A DNA stretch of 38,646 nucleotides from Nitrospirae bacterium RIFCSPHIGHO2_01_FULL_66_17 (lineage in GTDB: Bacteria > Nitrospirota > Nitrospiria > 2-01-FULL-66-17): contig MHEO01000019.1 of assembly GCA_001803875.1 (NCBI GenBank), positions 4,394 through 43,039 of the forward strand. The letters run 5' to 3'. This document shows, piece after piece, positions 7,104-14,582 of the stretch. The position numbers and the translations under genes were made by a program. Each line of letters opens with the position of its first letter. The first letter of the stretch is position 1. The notes under the pieces are model-generated. The model was not told the DNA's origin, did no database searches, and was given only the letters and a program-made list of their open reading frames with translations.

Positions 7104-7781
7104 ATGGCCTTACCCTACTACGTCTCGCCCGAACTGATCATGCAGGACAAGGCCGAGTATGCCAAGAAGGGCATCGCCCGCGGGCGCTCGACCGTCGCCA
7201 TGGAGTACGAGCACGGCGTGGTGCTCATGGCGGACAACCCCAGCGTGTCACTCAACAAGATCTCTGAGATCTACGACCACATCGCCTTCGCCGGCGCGGG
7301 GAAATACAGCGAGTTTGAGAATCTTCGGAAGGCGGGGATTCGTCACGCGGACATGAAGGGGTATCTCTACAGCCGAGAAGACGTGACGACCAAATCCTTG
7401 GCGAACGCCTACTCCCAGAGCCTTGGGACCATCTTCAGCCAGGAGATCAAGCCCCTGGAGGTCGAGATCCTGGTGGTCGGGCTTGGCGAGGGCGAGACCT
7501 CCGAGATGTACCGGATCTCGTTCGACGGCAGCATCTTTGACGAGAAGCTCGTCGCGGTGATCGGTGGTCGATCTGAGGCGATTATGGCGCACCTCAAGCA
7601 GCAGGTCGAGGGCCCGCGGCCCCTCCCTGACGCGCTCAAAAAAGGGTTGGAGGCGCTGGCGAGCGTCGGGCAACCGGAGCTTCGCTTGCAGCAGATGGAG
7701 ATCGCCGTGCTGGATCGCCGCCGATCCGGACGGAAGTTCAGGCGGTTGTCGCAGGCGGAGCTGATCGACCTCAGCGGGTGA
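7104..7781 (+). CDS. prcA: Proteasome alpha subunit PrcA
   Basis: A 225-residue structural subunit of the 20S core outer rings, forming the gate and the docking face for Mpa/ARC. The N-terminus PYYVSPELIMQDKAEYAKKGIARGRS matches the actinobacterial alpha subunit closely in pattern (it has no catalytic Thr and no propeptide). It is followed by NPSVSLNKISEIYDHIAFAG, then by KYSEFENLRKAGIRHAD and LANAYSQSLGTIF. The C-terminal ~45 residues are Arg/Leu-rich (LDRRRSGRKFRRLSQ). The ATG comes directly after the prcB stop, so coupling is likely. Stoichiometry and gate length cannot be judged from the sequence alone. Confidence 0.95.
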   Translation: MALPYYVSPELIMQDKAEYAKKGIARGRSTVAMEYEHGVVLMADNPSVSLNKISEIYDHIAFAGAGKYSEFENLRKAGIRHADMKGYLYSREDVTTKSLANAYSQSLGTIFSQEIKPLEVEILVVGLGEGETSEMYRISFDGSIFDEKLVAVIGGRSEAIMAHLKQQVEGPRPLPDALKKGLEALASVGQPELRLQQMEIAVLDRRRSGRKFRRLSQAELIDLSG

Positions 7782-9166
7782 CTCGAATGATGCCCCCACG
7801 CATATTCGGACTCGAGAACGAATACGGGTTGATCTTTTCTCCCAACGGCCGGGTGTATCTGCCGATGGAGAAAATTCTGGGATACATCTTCGAAGGACTC
7901 ATCCCCAACAGTTGGCCGTCCAACGCCTTTTTGTGCAACGGGGCTCGGTTTTATCAAGACACCGGCTGTCACCCGGAGTACTCCACACCGGAATGCGATC
8001 ACCTGCGAGACCTTGTCATCCACGACAAAGCCGGCGAGCGGCTCTTGGAAGCCTGCCTACCGATGGCGGAGAAGCGCCTGCGCGAAGAAGGCCTCATCGG
8101 CGAGATTTACATTTTCAAGAACAACACCGATTCGATGGGGAACACCTACGGGTGTCACGAAAATTATCTGATGCGGCGCGATCTCGATTTCTGGAAAATC
8201 ACGGAGCAACTCATCCCGTTTTTCGTCACGCGCCAGATCTTTGCGGGAGCGGGCAAGGTGCTGAAAGTCTCCGGCCGGACCCATTTCTTTCTGTCCCAGC
8301 GGGCGCAGCACATCCACGAAAAGACCTCGTCCTCGACGACCTCGTCGCGGAGCATCATCAACACACGGGATGAGCCCCACGCGGACGCCGAAAAATATCG
8401 CCGGTTGCACATCATCGTCGGTGACTCGAACATGTCCGAACTGGCAACCTATCTGAAAGTCGGCACGACGGCGGTCGTACTCTCGATGATCGAGGAAGGA
8501 TTCACGGTCAAGGGTATGGAACTCGAGGATCCCGTCAAGGCGATCCGGGACATCTCCCGCGATCCGACGCTGAAGAAGCGCGTTCGACTCGAGGACGGCC
8601 GCGAATGGACGGCCCTTGAGATCCAGATGACGTACTGGGAGCGGGCGCAGGCGTACCTCGCGGCCCTGGGGTCGAGCGCCGACGAGACGACCCGGGACCT
8701 GATCGAGTATTGGGGAGACGTGTTACAGAAGTTGGCGACGAATCCGATGGAATTGGCTCAGGAGCTTGACTGGGTCATCAAAAAGAACGTGATGGATTCG
8801 TTCATCGCGCGCAAGAACTGCGGATGGGACGATCCCCGCGTCGCATTGATGGATCTCCAGTATCACGACGTGAAGCGGAATCGCGGGCTGTACTACCTGT
8901 TGGAGCGGCAGGATGTGGTCGAGCGGTTGGCGACCGAAGAGGAGATTCAGCGGGCCATGACGGTGCCGCCCCAGTCCACGCGGGCAAAAGTCCGTGGTGA
9001 TTTCATCAAGTTTGCGAAGGAGAAGAACCGGTCCTACACCGTCGACTGGACCTATTTGAAACTCAACGGGTACTGGGAGGAGACGATCCTCTGCATGGAC
9101 CCCTTCTCCAGTTCGAACAAACGCGTCGACGAACTGATCGCGGGCGTCGCTGTTTCCCACCGCTGA
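7778..9166 (+). CDS. pafA: Pup-protein ligase PafA
   Basis: A 462-residue ligase that phosphorylates the C-terminal Glu of Pup and links it to substrate lysine side chains. It begins RIFGLENEYG and lacks the Dop loop. The catalytic base is Asp61 in NGARFYQDTGCHPEY, and the ATP/Mg-binding blocks NNTDSMGNTYGCHENY, FVTRQIFAGAGKV and INTRDEPHAD are intact. The ligase-type C-terminus VPPQSTRAKVRGDFI through LNGYWEETILCMDPF distinguishes it from Dop. GTG 7778 overlaps the prcA stop; ATG 7787 is an alternative with GGGTGA just upstream. It closes the proteasome block, and the next gene starts 1 bp after its stop. Confidence 0.95.
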   Translation: MTRMMPPRIFGLENEYGLIFSPNGRVYLPMEKILGYIFEGLIPNSWPSNAFLCNGARFYQDTGCHPEYSTPECDHLRDLVIHDKAGERLLEACLPMAEKRLREEGLIGEIYIFKNNTDSMGNTYGCHENYLMRRDLDFWKITEQLIPFFVTRQIFAGAGKVLKVSGRTHFFLSQRAQHIHEKTSSSTTSSRSIINTRDEPHADAEKYRRLHIIVGDSNMSELATYLKVGTTAVVLSMIEEGFTVKGMELEDPVKAIRDISRDPTLKKRVRLEDGREWTALEIQMTYWERAQAYLAALGSSADETTRDLIEYWGDVLQKLATNPMELAQELDWVIKKNVMDSFIARKNCGWDDPRVALMDLQYHDVKRNRGLYYLLERQDVVERLATEEEIQRAMTVPPQSTRAKVRGDFIKFAKEKNRSYTVDWTYLKLNGYWEETILCMDPFSSSNKRVDELIAGVAVSHR

Positions 9167-9167
9167 C

Positions 9168-10067
9168 GTGACGCCCATTCGCTTCTGGCTGCCACTTTTG
9201 CTGCTCATCACTGCCGGCCCGACGACCGCGGTGCAAGGACAGGAGGCGGCCGGCGCCGATGTCCGAACCGTCAGGCAGGGCGACGTCATTGCGCTGACCT
9301 TTCCCGTCCGAGATGGGATGCAGGCGGTCAGCCTCGACGCGCTCGTCGGGCGGTTTCAGGGACGGGAGGTGCCGGCGTTTTCAGATCCCGACGGGGTGGC
9401 GGTGCTGCTCGGCGTCGACATGGAAGACGCGCCCGGAACGAGCGACTTCGTGTTGGAACGCGGGGCCGGAGAGGAGAGGCGGGTGGGCGAGCGTGTGTCG
9501 ATCACGGTGACGCCTGGCGATTTCGGCGTTCAGGCGCTCTCGCTTCCCGATAAGCAGGTCGATCTCGATTCAGAGACGCTGCGGCGCGTTGAAATCGAAC
9601 AGCGGACGATGCTGACGGCCATGCAGCGCGTCACGCCGCGCGCGTGGGACGGTGCGTTCATCCTCCCCTCCGACGGGAACATTCAGAACACCTTCGGCCT
9701 GCGCCGGGTGATCAACGGCCAGCCGCGTCGCCCCCACACCGGCGAAGACATCAGCGCGCCGGCCGGGGCTCCCGTGTCGGCCATCAACCACGGAACGATC
9801 CGGCTCGTCGCCGACCATTTTTTCAGCGGCAAGAGCGTGGTCATCGATCATGGGCTCGGCCTGTATTCGATGTATTTTCACCTGTCGGATGTGACGGTCC
9901 ATGCGGGCGAGCGGGTCGCGAGGTCGCAGGTCATCGGCGCCGTCGGCGCGACCGGACGGACATCGGGTCCCCATCTGCACTGGGGGGTCCGCCTGAACGG
10001 CGCGCGGGTCAACCCACTGTCTCTCCCCGCGGCAACGGTCTCGCTCGGGATGCGAGACATTCCTTAG
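9168..10067 (+). CDS. Secreted M23 family metallopeptidase (LytM type)
   Basis: A 299-residue envelope protein. A hydrophobic signal sequence (about residues 5-20, LLLLITAGP, then a probable cut after VQGQ) is followed by a beta-rich region and a C-terminal LytM/M23 domain. The zinc ligands are visible: H190 and D194 in PHTGED, and H271 in HLHWG. M23 enzymes cut peptidoglycan cross-bridges or, when degenerate, activate amidases; here the ligands look complete. The N-terminal region with an Ig-like pattern (PVRDGMQAVSLDALVGRF) resembles that of other stand-alone M23 proteins. The GTG start lies 1 bp after the pafA stop, so it is probably on the proteasome transcript. Confidence 0.88.
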   Translation: MTPIRFWLPLLLLITAGPTTAVQGQEAAGADVRTVRQGDVIALTFPVRDGMQAVSLDALVGRFQGREVPAFSDPDGVAVLLGVDMEDAPGTSDFVLERGAGEERRVGERVSITVTPGDFGVQALSLPDKQVDLDSETLRRVEIEQRTMLTAMQRVTPRAWDGAFILPSDGNIQNTFGLRRVINGQPRRPHTGEDISAPAGAPVSAINHGTIRLVADHFFSGKSVVIDHGLGLYSMYFHLSDVTVHAGERVARSQVIGAVGATGRTSGPHLHWGVRLNGARVNPLSLPAATVSLGMRDIP

Positions 10068-10113
10068 CAGTATTTCCTCTCCGTCCTCCGCTGCGGTCGG
10101 TTCCCTGGATTTC

Positions 10114-10142
10114 TTGTCGAAACCGGATGCGCCGATTATAAT
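10114..10142 (+). promoter_or_regulatory. Promoter of the unrecognised gene at 10175
   Basis: TTGTCG (10114-10119), 17 bp, then a perfect TATAAT (10137-10142). It gives a short leader of about 25 nt before the ATG at 10175. Confidence 0.6.
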
Positions 10143-10174
10143 CAATATGCCGGACCGAGCGACGGAGCACGCCG

Positions 10175-10747
10175 ATGGAGTCGACGCACCGCATCAGTGA
10201 CCAGCATCCTCTCCGGATGTTCTTCACCATCTTGACCGAGAAGAATTTCTATGAGCAGCTCGGGTGGGTGGACCACGGGGTGATTCGCTACGTGGCCGAT
10301 CTCCTGGCCGACTTTTCACATGCCGATCGCGTGTATCGCTTCCAGGACCGGGACGGCCGGCGGTGCACCCTGGTGTCGGAGATGCTGCGCGATGCCGAAT
10401 CGGGATCGTCCGGCGTGCCGGAGCGCGACGTCCATCGCCAGATCGGGGATTTCACGCTGTTCATGATGGGGCTGTTCCCCGAGCACCTCGCCCGTCTGAA
10501 AACCAGGATTCTGGTGTCGGGGGGGGATTTCCTGCTCGACTACGTCAAGGTCGGCAAACGATCGTACCGGATTGTCTCGGAACTGCCCGAGGCGGCCGGT
10601 GAAGACGGCCAGGATGAGGCTCCCCTGTTCCGAAAACTCTCGGACCACTTTGAACTGTGCGTCGCGGGCCTGGGCTGTATCCGCGAGGATCTTCGGCGCG
10701 AACCCGACACCCCCCTGGACCGGTTTCGGGAACGGTTTCTCAACTGA
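10175..10747 (+). CDS. Unrecognised conserved-looking protein
   Basis: A 190-residue protein that I do not recognise. It is soluble in appearance, without signal peptide or membrane span, and mostly helical. It contains two Cys near the C-terminus (FELCVAGLGCIRED) and a region FTLFMMGLFPEHLARLK that reads as an amphipathic helix. No catalytic motif stands out. Codon use matches its neighbours and it has its own good promoter and no homopolymer or frame break, so it is probably a real gene. It is convergent with the next gene, whose end lies 5 bp away, with no clear terminator hairpin between them. Confidence 0.75.
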   Translation: MESTHRISDQHPLRMFFTILTEKNFYEQLGWVDHGVIRYVADLLADFSHADRVYRFQDRDGRRCTLVSEMLRDAESGSSGVPERDVHRQIGDFTLFMMGLFPEHLARLKTRILVSGGDFLLDYVKVGKRSYRIVSELPEAAGEDGQDEAPLFRKLSDHFELCVAGLGCIREDLRREPDTPLDRFRERFLN

Positions 10748-10752
10748 CGCGG

Positions 10753-11457
10753 CTAGAGCTTTCGTTCTTCGATGACGACGTCGGCGCTCCGGCGCATGGC
10801 GTCCATGTAGGCGTTGAGGGTCCTCTCCTGCTTCTGGGGGAGCGGCGAAGGGAGGGTGGCGTCGGACGTTGGGCCGGGGTTCTGGGCCGCCTGGCGCGCC
10901 CGGGCGGCTTCCCAGTCGGGGGCGGACACGGCGGTCGAGTCGCCGACCAGCGACTTGACCTTGGCGATGAGCAGCTCGTCGCGTTGGTTGGTCTCGAAGG
11001 CCTCGGGCGTCATGTGATTGTTCTTGAGCACCCGGCGATACAGCTCGGGGTCAAACCGCCCGGTGTCTTCGCGCTGAAAGGCCTTTATGGCGGCGATGGA
11101 ATCGGCAAGCTCCTGAGGCGAGAGAGTGACGCTCATTCGGCGAGCGGTCTTCAGCCACAGCTCCCGCTCGACCAACGTGTTGATCACCTGGTGTTTGAGG
11201 TCAAGCTGCTTGAGCAGATCGGCGTTGAATTGGTCTTTGAACATGTCCCGGTAAAAGCGTTCCGCGTTGCGGTACGCGCGCTCGTACTCGTCGGAGGTGA
11301 TCGAGCGGTCGCCGATCTGCGCCACCACCGTGGACGCCTCGTCGTCGCCGAAGCCCCACCACCCCATGGTGATGACGAACGTGATCGCGATCACGAGCAT
11401 GATGCCGCGAAAAACCCAAGGATTCTCAATCGCGCCCTGCCGAAGGAACTTGATCAT
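10753..11457 (-). CDS. Membrane-anchored SurA_N/PpiD-like protein without PPIase domain
   Basis: A 234-residue protein. It has one N-terminal membrane anchor (about 15-35, FRGIMLVIAITFVITMGWWG), then a periplasmic helical region of the SurA N-terminal/PpiD type: VVAQIGDRSITSDEYERAYRN, then LKQLDLKHQVINTLVERELW, LSPQELADSI and FDPELYRRVLKNN. In PpiD and SurA this chaperone-like region holds unfolded outer-membrane clients. The parvulin isomerase domain that normally follows is missing: after about residue 185 only a low-complexity Pro/Gln stretch and a short tail remain. No frameshift is obvious, so it may be a naturally short chaperone. Confidence 0.8.
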   Translation of the reverse strand: MIKFLRQGAIENPWVFRGIMLVIAITFVITMGWWGFGDDEASTVVAQIGDRSITSDEYERAYRNAERFYRDMFKDQFNADLLKQLDLKHQVINTLVERELWLKTARRMSVTLSPQELADSIAAIKAFQREDTGRFDPELYRRVLKNNHMTPEAFETNQRDELLIAKVKSLVGDSTAVSAPDWEAARARQAAQNPGPTSDATLPSPLPQKQERTLNAYMDAMRRSADVVIEERKL

Positions 11458-11479
11458 CGACGCCCCCGCAATGGACGCT

Positions 11480-11509
11480 ATTCTAGGGGATGCCGGCGTC
11501 CAAAAGCAA
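11480..11509 (-). promoter_or_regulatory. Promoter of the SurA_N-like gene
   Basis: On the minus strand, TTGCTT (11504-11509), 18 bp, TAGAAT (11480-11485). It is divergent from the RDD-gene promoter. The leader before the ATG at 11457 is about 15-17 nt. Confidence 0.45.
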
Positions 11510-11534
11510 CCCCCGCATTCCTGAGCGGGAGACC

Positions 11535-11563
11535 TTGCGCGGGCGGGCGATGTTCCCTATAAT
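11535..11563 (+). promoter_or_regulatory. Promoter of the RDD gene and probably mreB operon
   Basis: TTGCGC (11535-11540), 17 bp, perfect TATAAT (11558-11563). It is the nearest good promoter upstream of the RDD-mreB-rng run. Confidence 0.55.
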
Positions 11564-11578
11564 GCACCCGGAGTTGTG

Positions 11579-12094
11579 ATGTCTGACCAACTGATCGGCA
11601 AGAGAGTTCCGGGAGCCGGTCACCCCATCCGCATGGATGCCGAGCTGCGCATGCACGCCGAGCCGATGGTCGCCGATCCGCTGTCCCGGTGCGTGGCCAA
11701 GTTTCTCGATGTGTTGATGGCGGCCGCGATCAGCCATCTCGCGCCGCCGATCGGTTTTTTTGCCGGCGTCACGTATCTCTTGATCGCCGACGGAGTCCCG
11801 CCGGGGCGCAGCGCGGGCAAGCGCCTCCTCGGGCTTGCGGTGCGGGGACCCCGGGGGCGCGAGTGCGGCGTGCGCGAATCGATCCTCCGGAACGCCATTG
11901 TGGCGGGCCCCTATGCCCTCTGGCATCTCCTCGCGCAAGGGGGATGGCTGTTGGGCGTGGTCGGCGGGCTCGTGTTCGTCGGTGCCGTTGTCCTGGAAGG
12001 CGTGTTGCTCGCTGGAAATCCGCAGGGACTGCGGCTCGGGGATGAGTTGGCGGAAACGCGTGTGGTGGGGGTCACCGTGACGGACCGCGCCTAG
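11579..12094 (+). CDS. RDD family membrane protein
   Basis: A 171-residue integral membrane protein. It shows RCVAKFLDVLM at the first membrane segment (RDD domains start with an Arg and then an Asp pair) and the diagnostic GRSAGKRLLGLAVRG, followed by RESILRNAI and two more hydrophobic spans near the C-terminus. RDD proteins are small membrane proteins, some acting as ion antiporters; the role here is unknown. ATG 11579 has GGAG at 11569-11572; a GTG at 11576 is also in frame. The gene lies 22 bp before mreB, so a shared transcript is likely. Confidence 0.8.
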   Translation: MSDQLIGKRVPGAGHPIRMDAELRMHAEPMVADPLSRCVAKFLDVLMAAAISHLAPPIGFFAGVTYLLIADGVPPGRSAGKRLLGLAVRGPRGRECGVRESILRNAIVAGPYALWHLLAQGGWLLGVVGGLVFVGAVVLEGVLLAGNPQGLRLGDELAETRVVGVTVTDRA

Positions 12095-12116
12095 GCGCGG
12101 GTCTGAGGAGGGAACC

Positions 12117-13151
12117 GTGGGCATCACAAATACCGTACTGGGCTGGTTTTCGAATGATCTGGCGATCGACTTGGGCACCGCCAACACGCTGGTCTACGTC
12201 AAGGGCAAGGGGATCGTCATCAACGAGCCCTCCGTCGTCGCCATCGAGAAAAAGAGCGGCCAGGTCCTCGCCGTCGGCGGCGATGCCAAAAAGATGCTGG
12301 GCCGGACCCCCGGCAACATCGTGGCGATTCGACCCATGAAGGACGGCGTCATCGCCGATTTCGAAATCGCCGAAAAGATGTTGCGTCATTTCATCACCCG
12401 GGCGCACAACCGCAACACGTTCGTCCGTCCTCGGATCATCATCTGTGTGCCCTCGAAGATCACGCAGGTCGAACAGCGGGCCGTGAAGGACTCGGCCGAG
12501 CTCGCCGGAGCCCGCGAGGTGTACCTCATCGAGGAGCCCATCGCGGCGGCGATCGGGGCGGGGCTGCCGATCGCGGAACCGTCCGGCAACATGGTCGTCG
12601 ACATCGGAGGCGGGACCACCGACGTTGCGGTGATCTCGCTCGCCGGCATCGTGTACAGCGAATCCGTGAAGGTCGCGGGCGACAAGATGGACGACTTCAT
12701 CATGAGCTACATCAAACGGAAATACAATCTGTTGATCGGCGACCACATGGCGGAGCAGATCAAGTTTGAAATCGGGTCGGCGTATCCCCAGGACGATCGC
12801 AAGACGTTCATGATCAAAGGTCGTGATTTGATCTCGGGCATTCCCCGCACCCTGGTGATCGACGACGCGGAAATCCGGGAAGCGCTCGCCGAACCGATCG
12901 GCGCGATCGTGAACGCGATCAAGATTGCGCTCGAGAACACCCCTCCGGAGCTGGCCGGCGACATCATCGATCGCGGCATCGTCCTCACCGGCGGCGGGTC
13001 GCTCCTCCGGGGGATGGACGTGCGGCTGCGCGAGGAAACGAACCTGCCGATCATCACCGTGGACAACCCGTTGACGACCGTCGTGCTGGGCACCGGCAAG
13101 GCGCTGGACCAGATCGATCTGCTCCGGCGCGTCTCGATCCTGGCCCAGTAG
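12117..13151 (+). CDS. mreB: Rod shape-determining protein MreB
   Basis: A 344-residue actin-like ATPase of standard length. It forms membrane-bound filaments that steer lateral cell-wall synthesis. Seen in order: the phosphate-1 loop DLGTANTLVY, VAIRPMKDGVIADFE, RPRIIICVPSKIT, the phosphate-2 loop VVDIGGGTTDVAV, and the adenosine-binding GIVLTGGGSLLRGMD. The N-terminal MGITNTVLGWFS is an amphipathic, membrane-attaching stretch. The GTG start has a strong ribosome-binding site (GAGGAGGGAA, 12105-12114). It is first in the mreBCD-mrdA-rodA-rng run. Confidence 0.97.
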   Translation: MGITNTVLGWFSNDLAIDLGTANTLVYVKGKGIVINEPSVVAIEKKSGQVLAVGGDAKKMLGRTPGNIVAIRPMKDGVIADFEIAEKMLRHFITRAHNRNTFVRPRIIICVPSKITQVEQRAVKDSAELAGAREVYLIEEPIAAAIGAGLPIAEPSGNMVVDIGGGTTDVAVISLAGIVYSESVKVAGDKMDDFIMSYIKRKYNLLIGDHMAEQIKFEIGSAYPQDDRKTFMIKGRDLISGIPRTLVIDDAEIREALAEPIGAIVNAIKIALENTPPELAGDIIDRGIVLTGGGSLLRGMDVRLREETNLPIITVDNPLTTVVLGTGKALDQIDLLRRVSILAQ

Positions 13152-13170
13152 GGCGCGGCGACTTTTCGGG

Positions 13171-13995
13171 ATGGGACAGTCCGTTTCCGGTTCGAAGCGG
13201 GTGTGGCTGGTGGCGGCCGGACTCGCCGTCCTGATCGGCGTCCTCGTCATCCCGGACTGGCAACGGCGCCCCGCCGCCGTCGTCGAACGTCCGGTGGCGG
13301 GCCTCTTCGGCGGCGTGCAGCGGGTCTTGACCTCGACCTCGTCCTGGATCCGCGGCGTCTGGTCGGGCTATCTCGCGTTGGTCGATCTTCGGCGGGACCA
13401 TCAGCGCCTGCAGGACGATCTCGATCGCACGGTGCGGGAGCGGGACGCGCTCCGGGAAGTGATCGCCGAGAACCGGCGGTTGACCGCGTTGCTGGCGTTT
13501 CAGGCGACGACGACGAGGCCATCCCACGGCGCCCGGGTGATCGGACGGGATCCCTCGCGCTGGTACCAGTCGCTCACGATCGACCGCGGGAGCCGGAGCG
13601 GGGCGGCTGCCGATCAGGGCGTTGAACTGCCGACCGGGGTCGTGGGCACCGTGATCAAGGTGTTCCCCACCGCCTCCGTCGTGCTGTTGATCAGCGACAC
13701 GCACAGCGCCGTGCCGGTCCTGGTTCAGCGCACCCGCGAGCAGGGGATCGTCGAGGGCACGTTCGGAGGGCGCCTGCGGCTCAAGTATCTCCCGCCGTCG
13801 TCCGACATCCGAGCGGGCGACGTGATCGTGACCTCGGGGCTGACGGATCCCTTTCCCAGGGGGTTGATGGTGGGCGCGGTGAACCGGGTCGAACGCCCGG
13901 AGGGCGACCTGTACCCCGACGTCGAGGTGATCCCGTCGGTGGATCTCTCAACGCTGGAGGAGGTGCTGGTCATCGAGCGGTTGCCGGCGCCGTGA
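13171..13995 (+). CDS. mreC: Rod shape-determining protein MreC
   Basis: A 274-residue bitopic protein linking cytoplasmic MreB to periplasmic PBP2. It has one membrane span (about 11-27, WLVAAGLAVLIGVLVI), a coiled coil (about 70-110, LRRDHQRLQDDLDRTVRERD) and a C-terminal double beta-barrel. The barrel carries ARVIGRDPSRWYQSLTIDRG, GVVGTVIKVFPTASVVLLISD and AGDVIVTSGLTDPFPRGLMVG, all typical of the family. The start lies 19 bp after mreB, and the stop overlaps the mreD GTG. Confidence 0.95.
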   Translation: MGQSVSGSKRVWLVAAGLAVLIGVLVIPDWQRRPAAVVERPVAGLFGGVQRVLTSTSSWIRGVWSGYLALVDLRRDHQRLQDDLDRTVRERDALREVIAENRRLTALLAFQATTTRPSHGARVIGRDPSRWYQSLTIDRGSRSGAAADQGVELPTGVVGTVIKVFPTASVVLLISDTHSAVPVLVQRTREQGIVEGTFGGRLRLKYLPPSSDIRAGDVIVTSGLTDPFPRGLMVGAVNRVERPEGDLYPDVEVIPSVDLSTLEEVLVIERLPAP

Positions 13996-14582
13996 GGATG
14001 GGTCCGCCGTGGGGTGCTTCGGGAGCCCGCCGGGATCTGGCGCGGCGCGTCGGGTGGGGCGCGCTCCTGGTGTTGGCGGTGCCGCTTCAATCCACGGTGA
14101 TGGGCAGCGTGGCGATCGGCGGGATCGTTCCGGATGCGCCGCTCTTGTGTCTTCTCCTGTTTGCGGTGTTCAACGGACCGACGGCGGGGTTCGCGGCGGG
14201 CGCCGCGCTGGGGTTGGCGATCGACCTCTTCTCCGCGGGGGTCACGGTGTTCTACGCCGTCGTGTACGCCGCGTTGGGCGTGGGGGCCGCGCTGGTGGGG
14301 CGTGTGACCGCGAACCTCCACACCGCCGTGCTCATCGCCGTGGTGGCGGCGGCGTCCCTCCTGCTCGGCGTGAGCCAGGCGCTCTGGTTTGGGCCATTCG
14401 ACCGCGCGGAGGACATGGTACGCTGGATGATTTCCGGACTCGTTCCCCAGACACTGTACGACACCACGCTGGGGGGCGCGCTCTACGGCGTCTGGTTCTT
14501 CAGGCACCGGCCCACGCGCCACACATTCAAGGATCAAGATGACTTCTTTGCCTCAGGACGATTTTCAGGACCTGTACGATAG
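13992..14582 (+). CDS. mreD: Rod shape-determining protein MreD
   Basis: A 196-residue polytopic membrane protein of the elongation complex. About five hydrophobic spans are visible (LLVLAVPLQSTVMG, DAPLLCLLLFAVFNG, GFAAGAALGLAIDLFSAG and others), with the FSAGVTVFYAVVYA pattern common in MreD. It starts at GTG 13992 (GTGA overlap with mreC) or ATG 13998. Its 3' end overlaps mrdA by 44 bp, more than the usual 4 bp, so the last residues of MreD are read in two frames. Confidence 0.9.
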   Translation: MRMGPPWGASGARRDLARRVGWGALLVLAVPLQSTVMGSVAIGGIVPDAPLLCLLLFAVFNGPTAGFAAGAALGLAIDLFSAGVTVFYAVVYAALGVGAALVGRVTANLHTAVLIAVVAAASLLLGVSQALWFGPFDRAEDMVRWMISGLVPQTLYDTTLGGALYGVWFFRHRPTRHTFKDQDDFFASGRFSGPVR

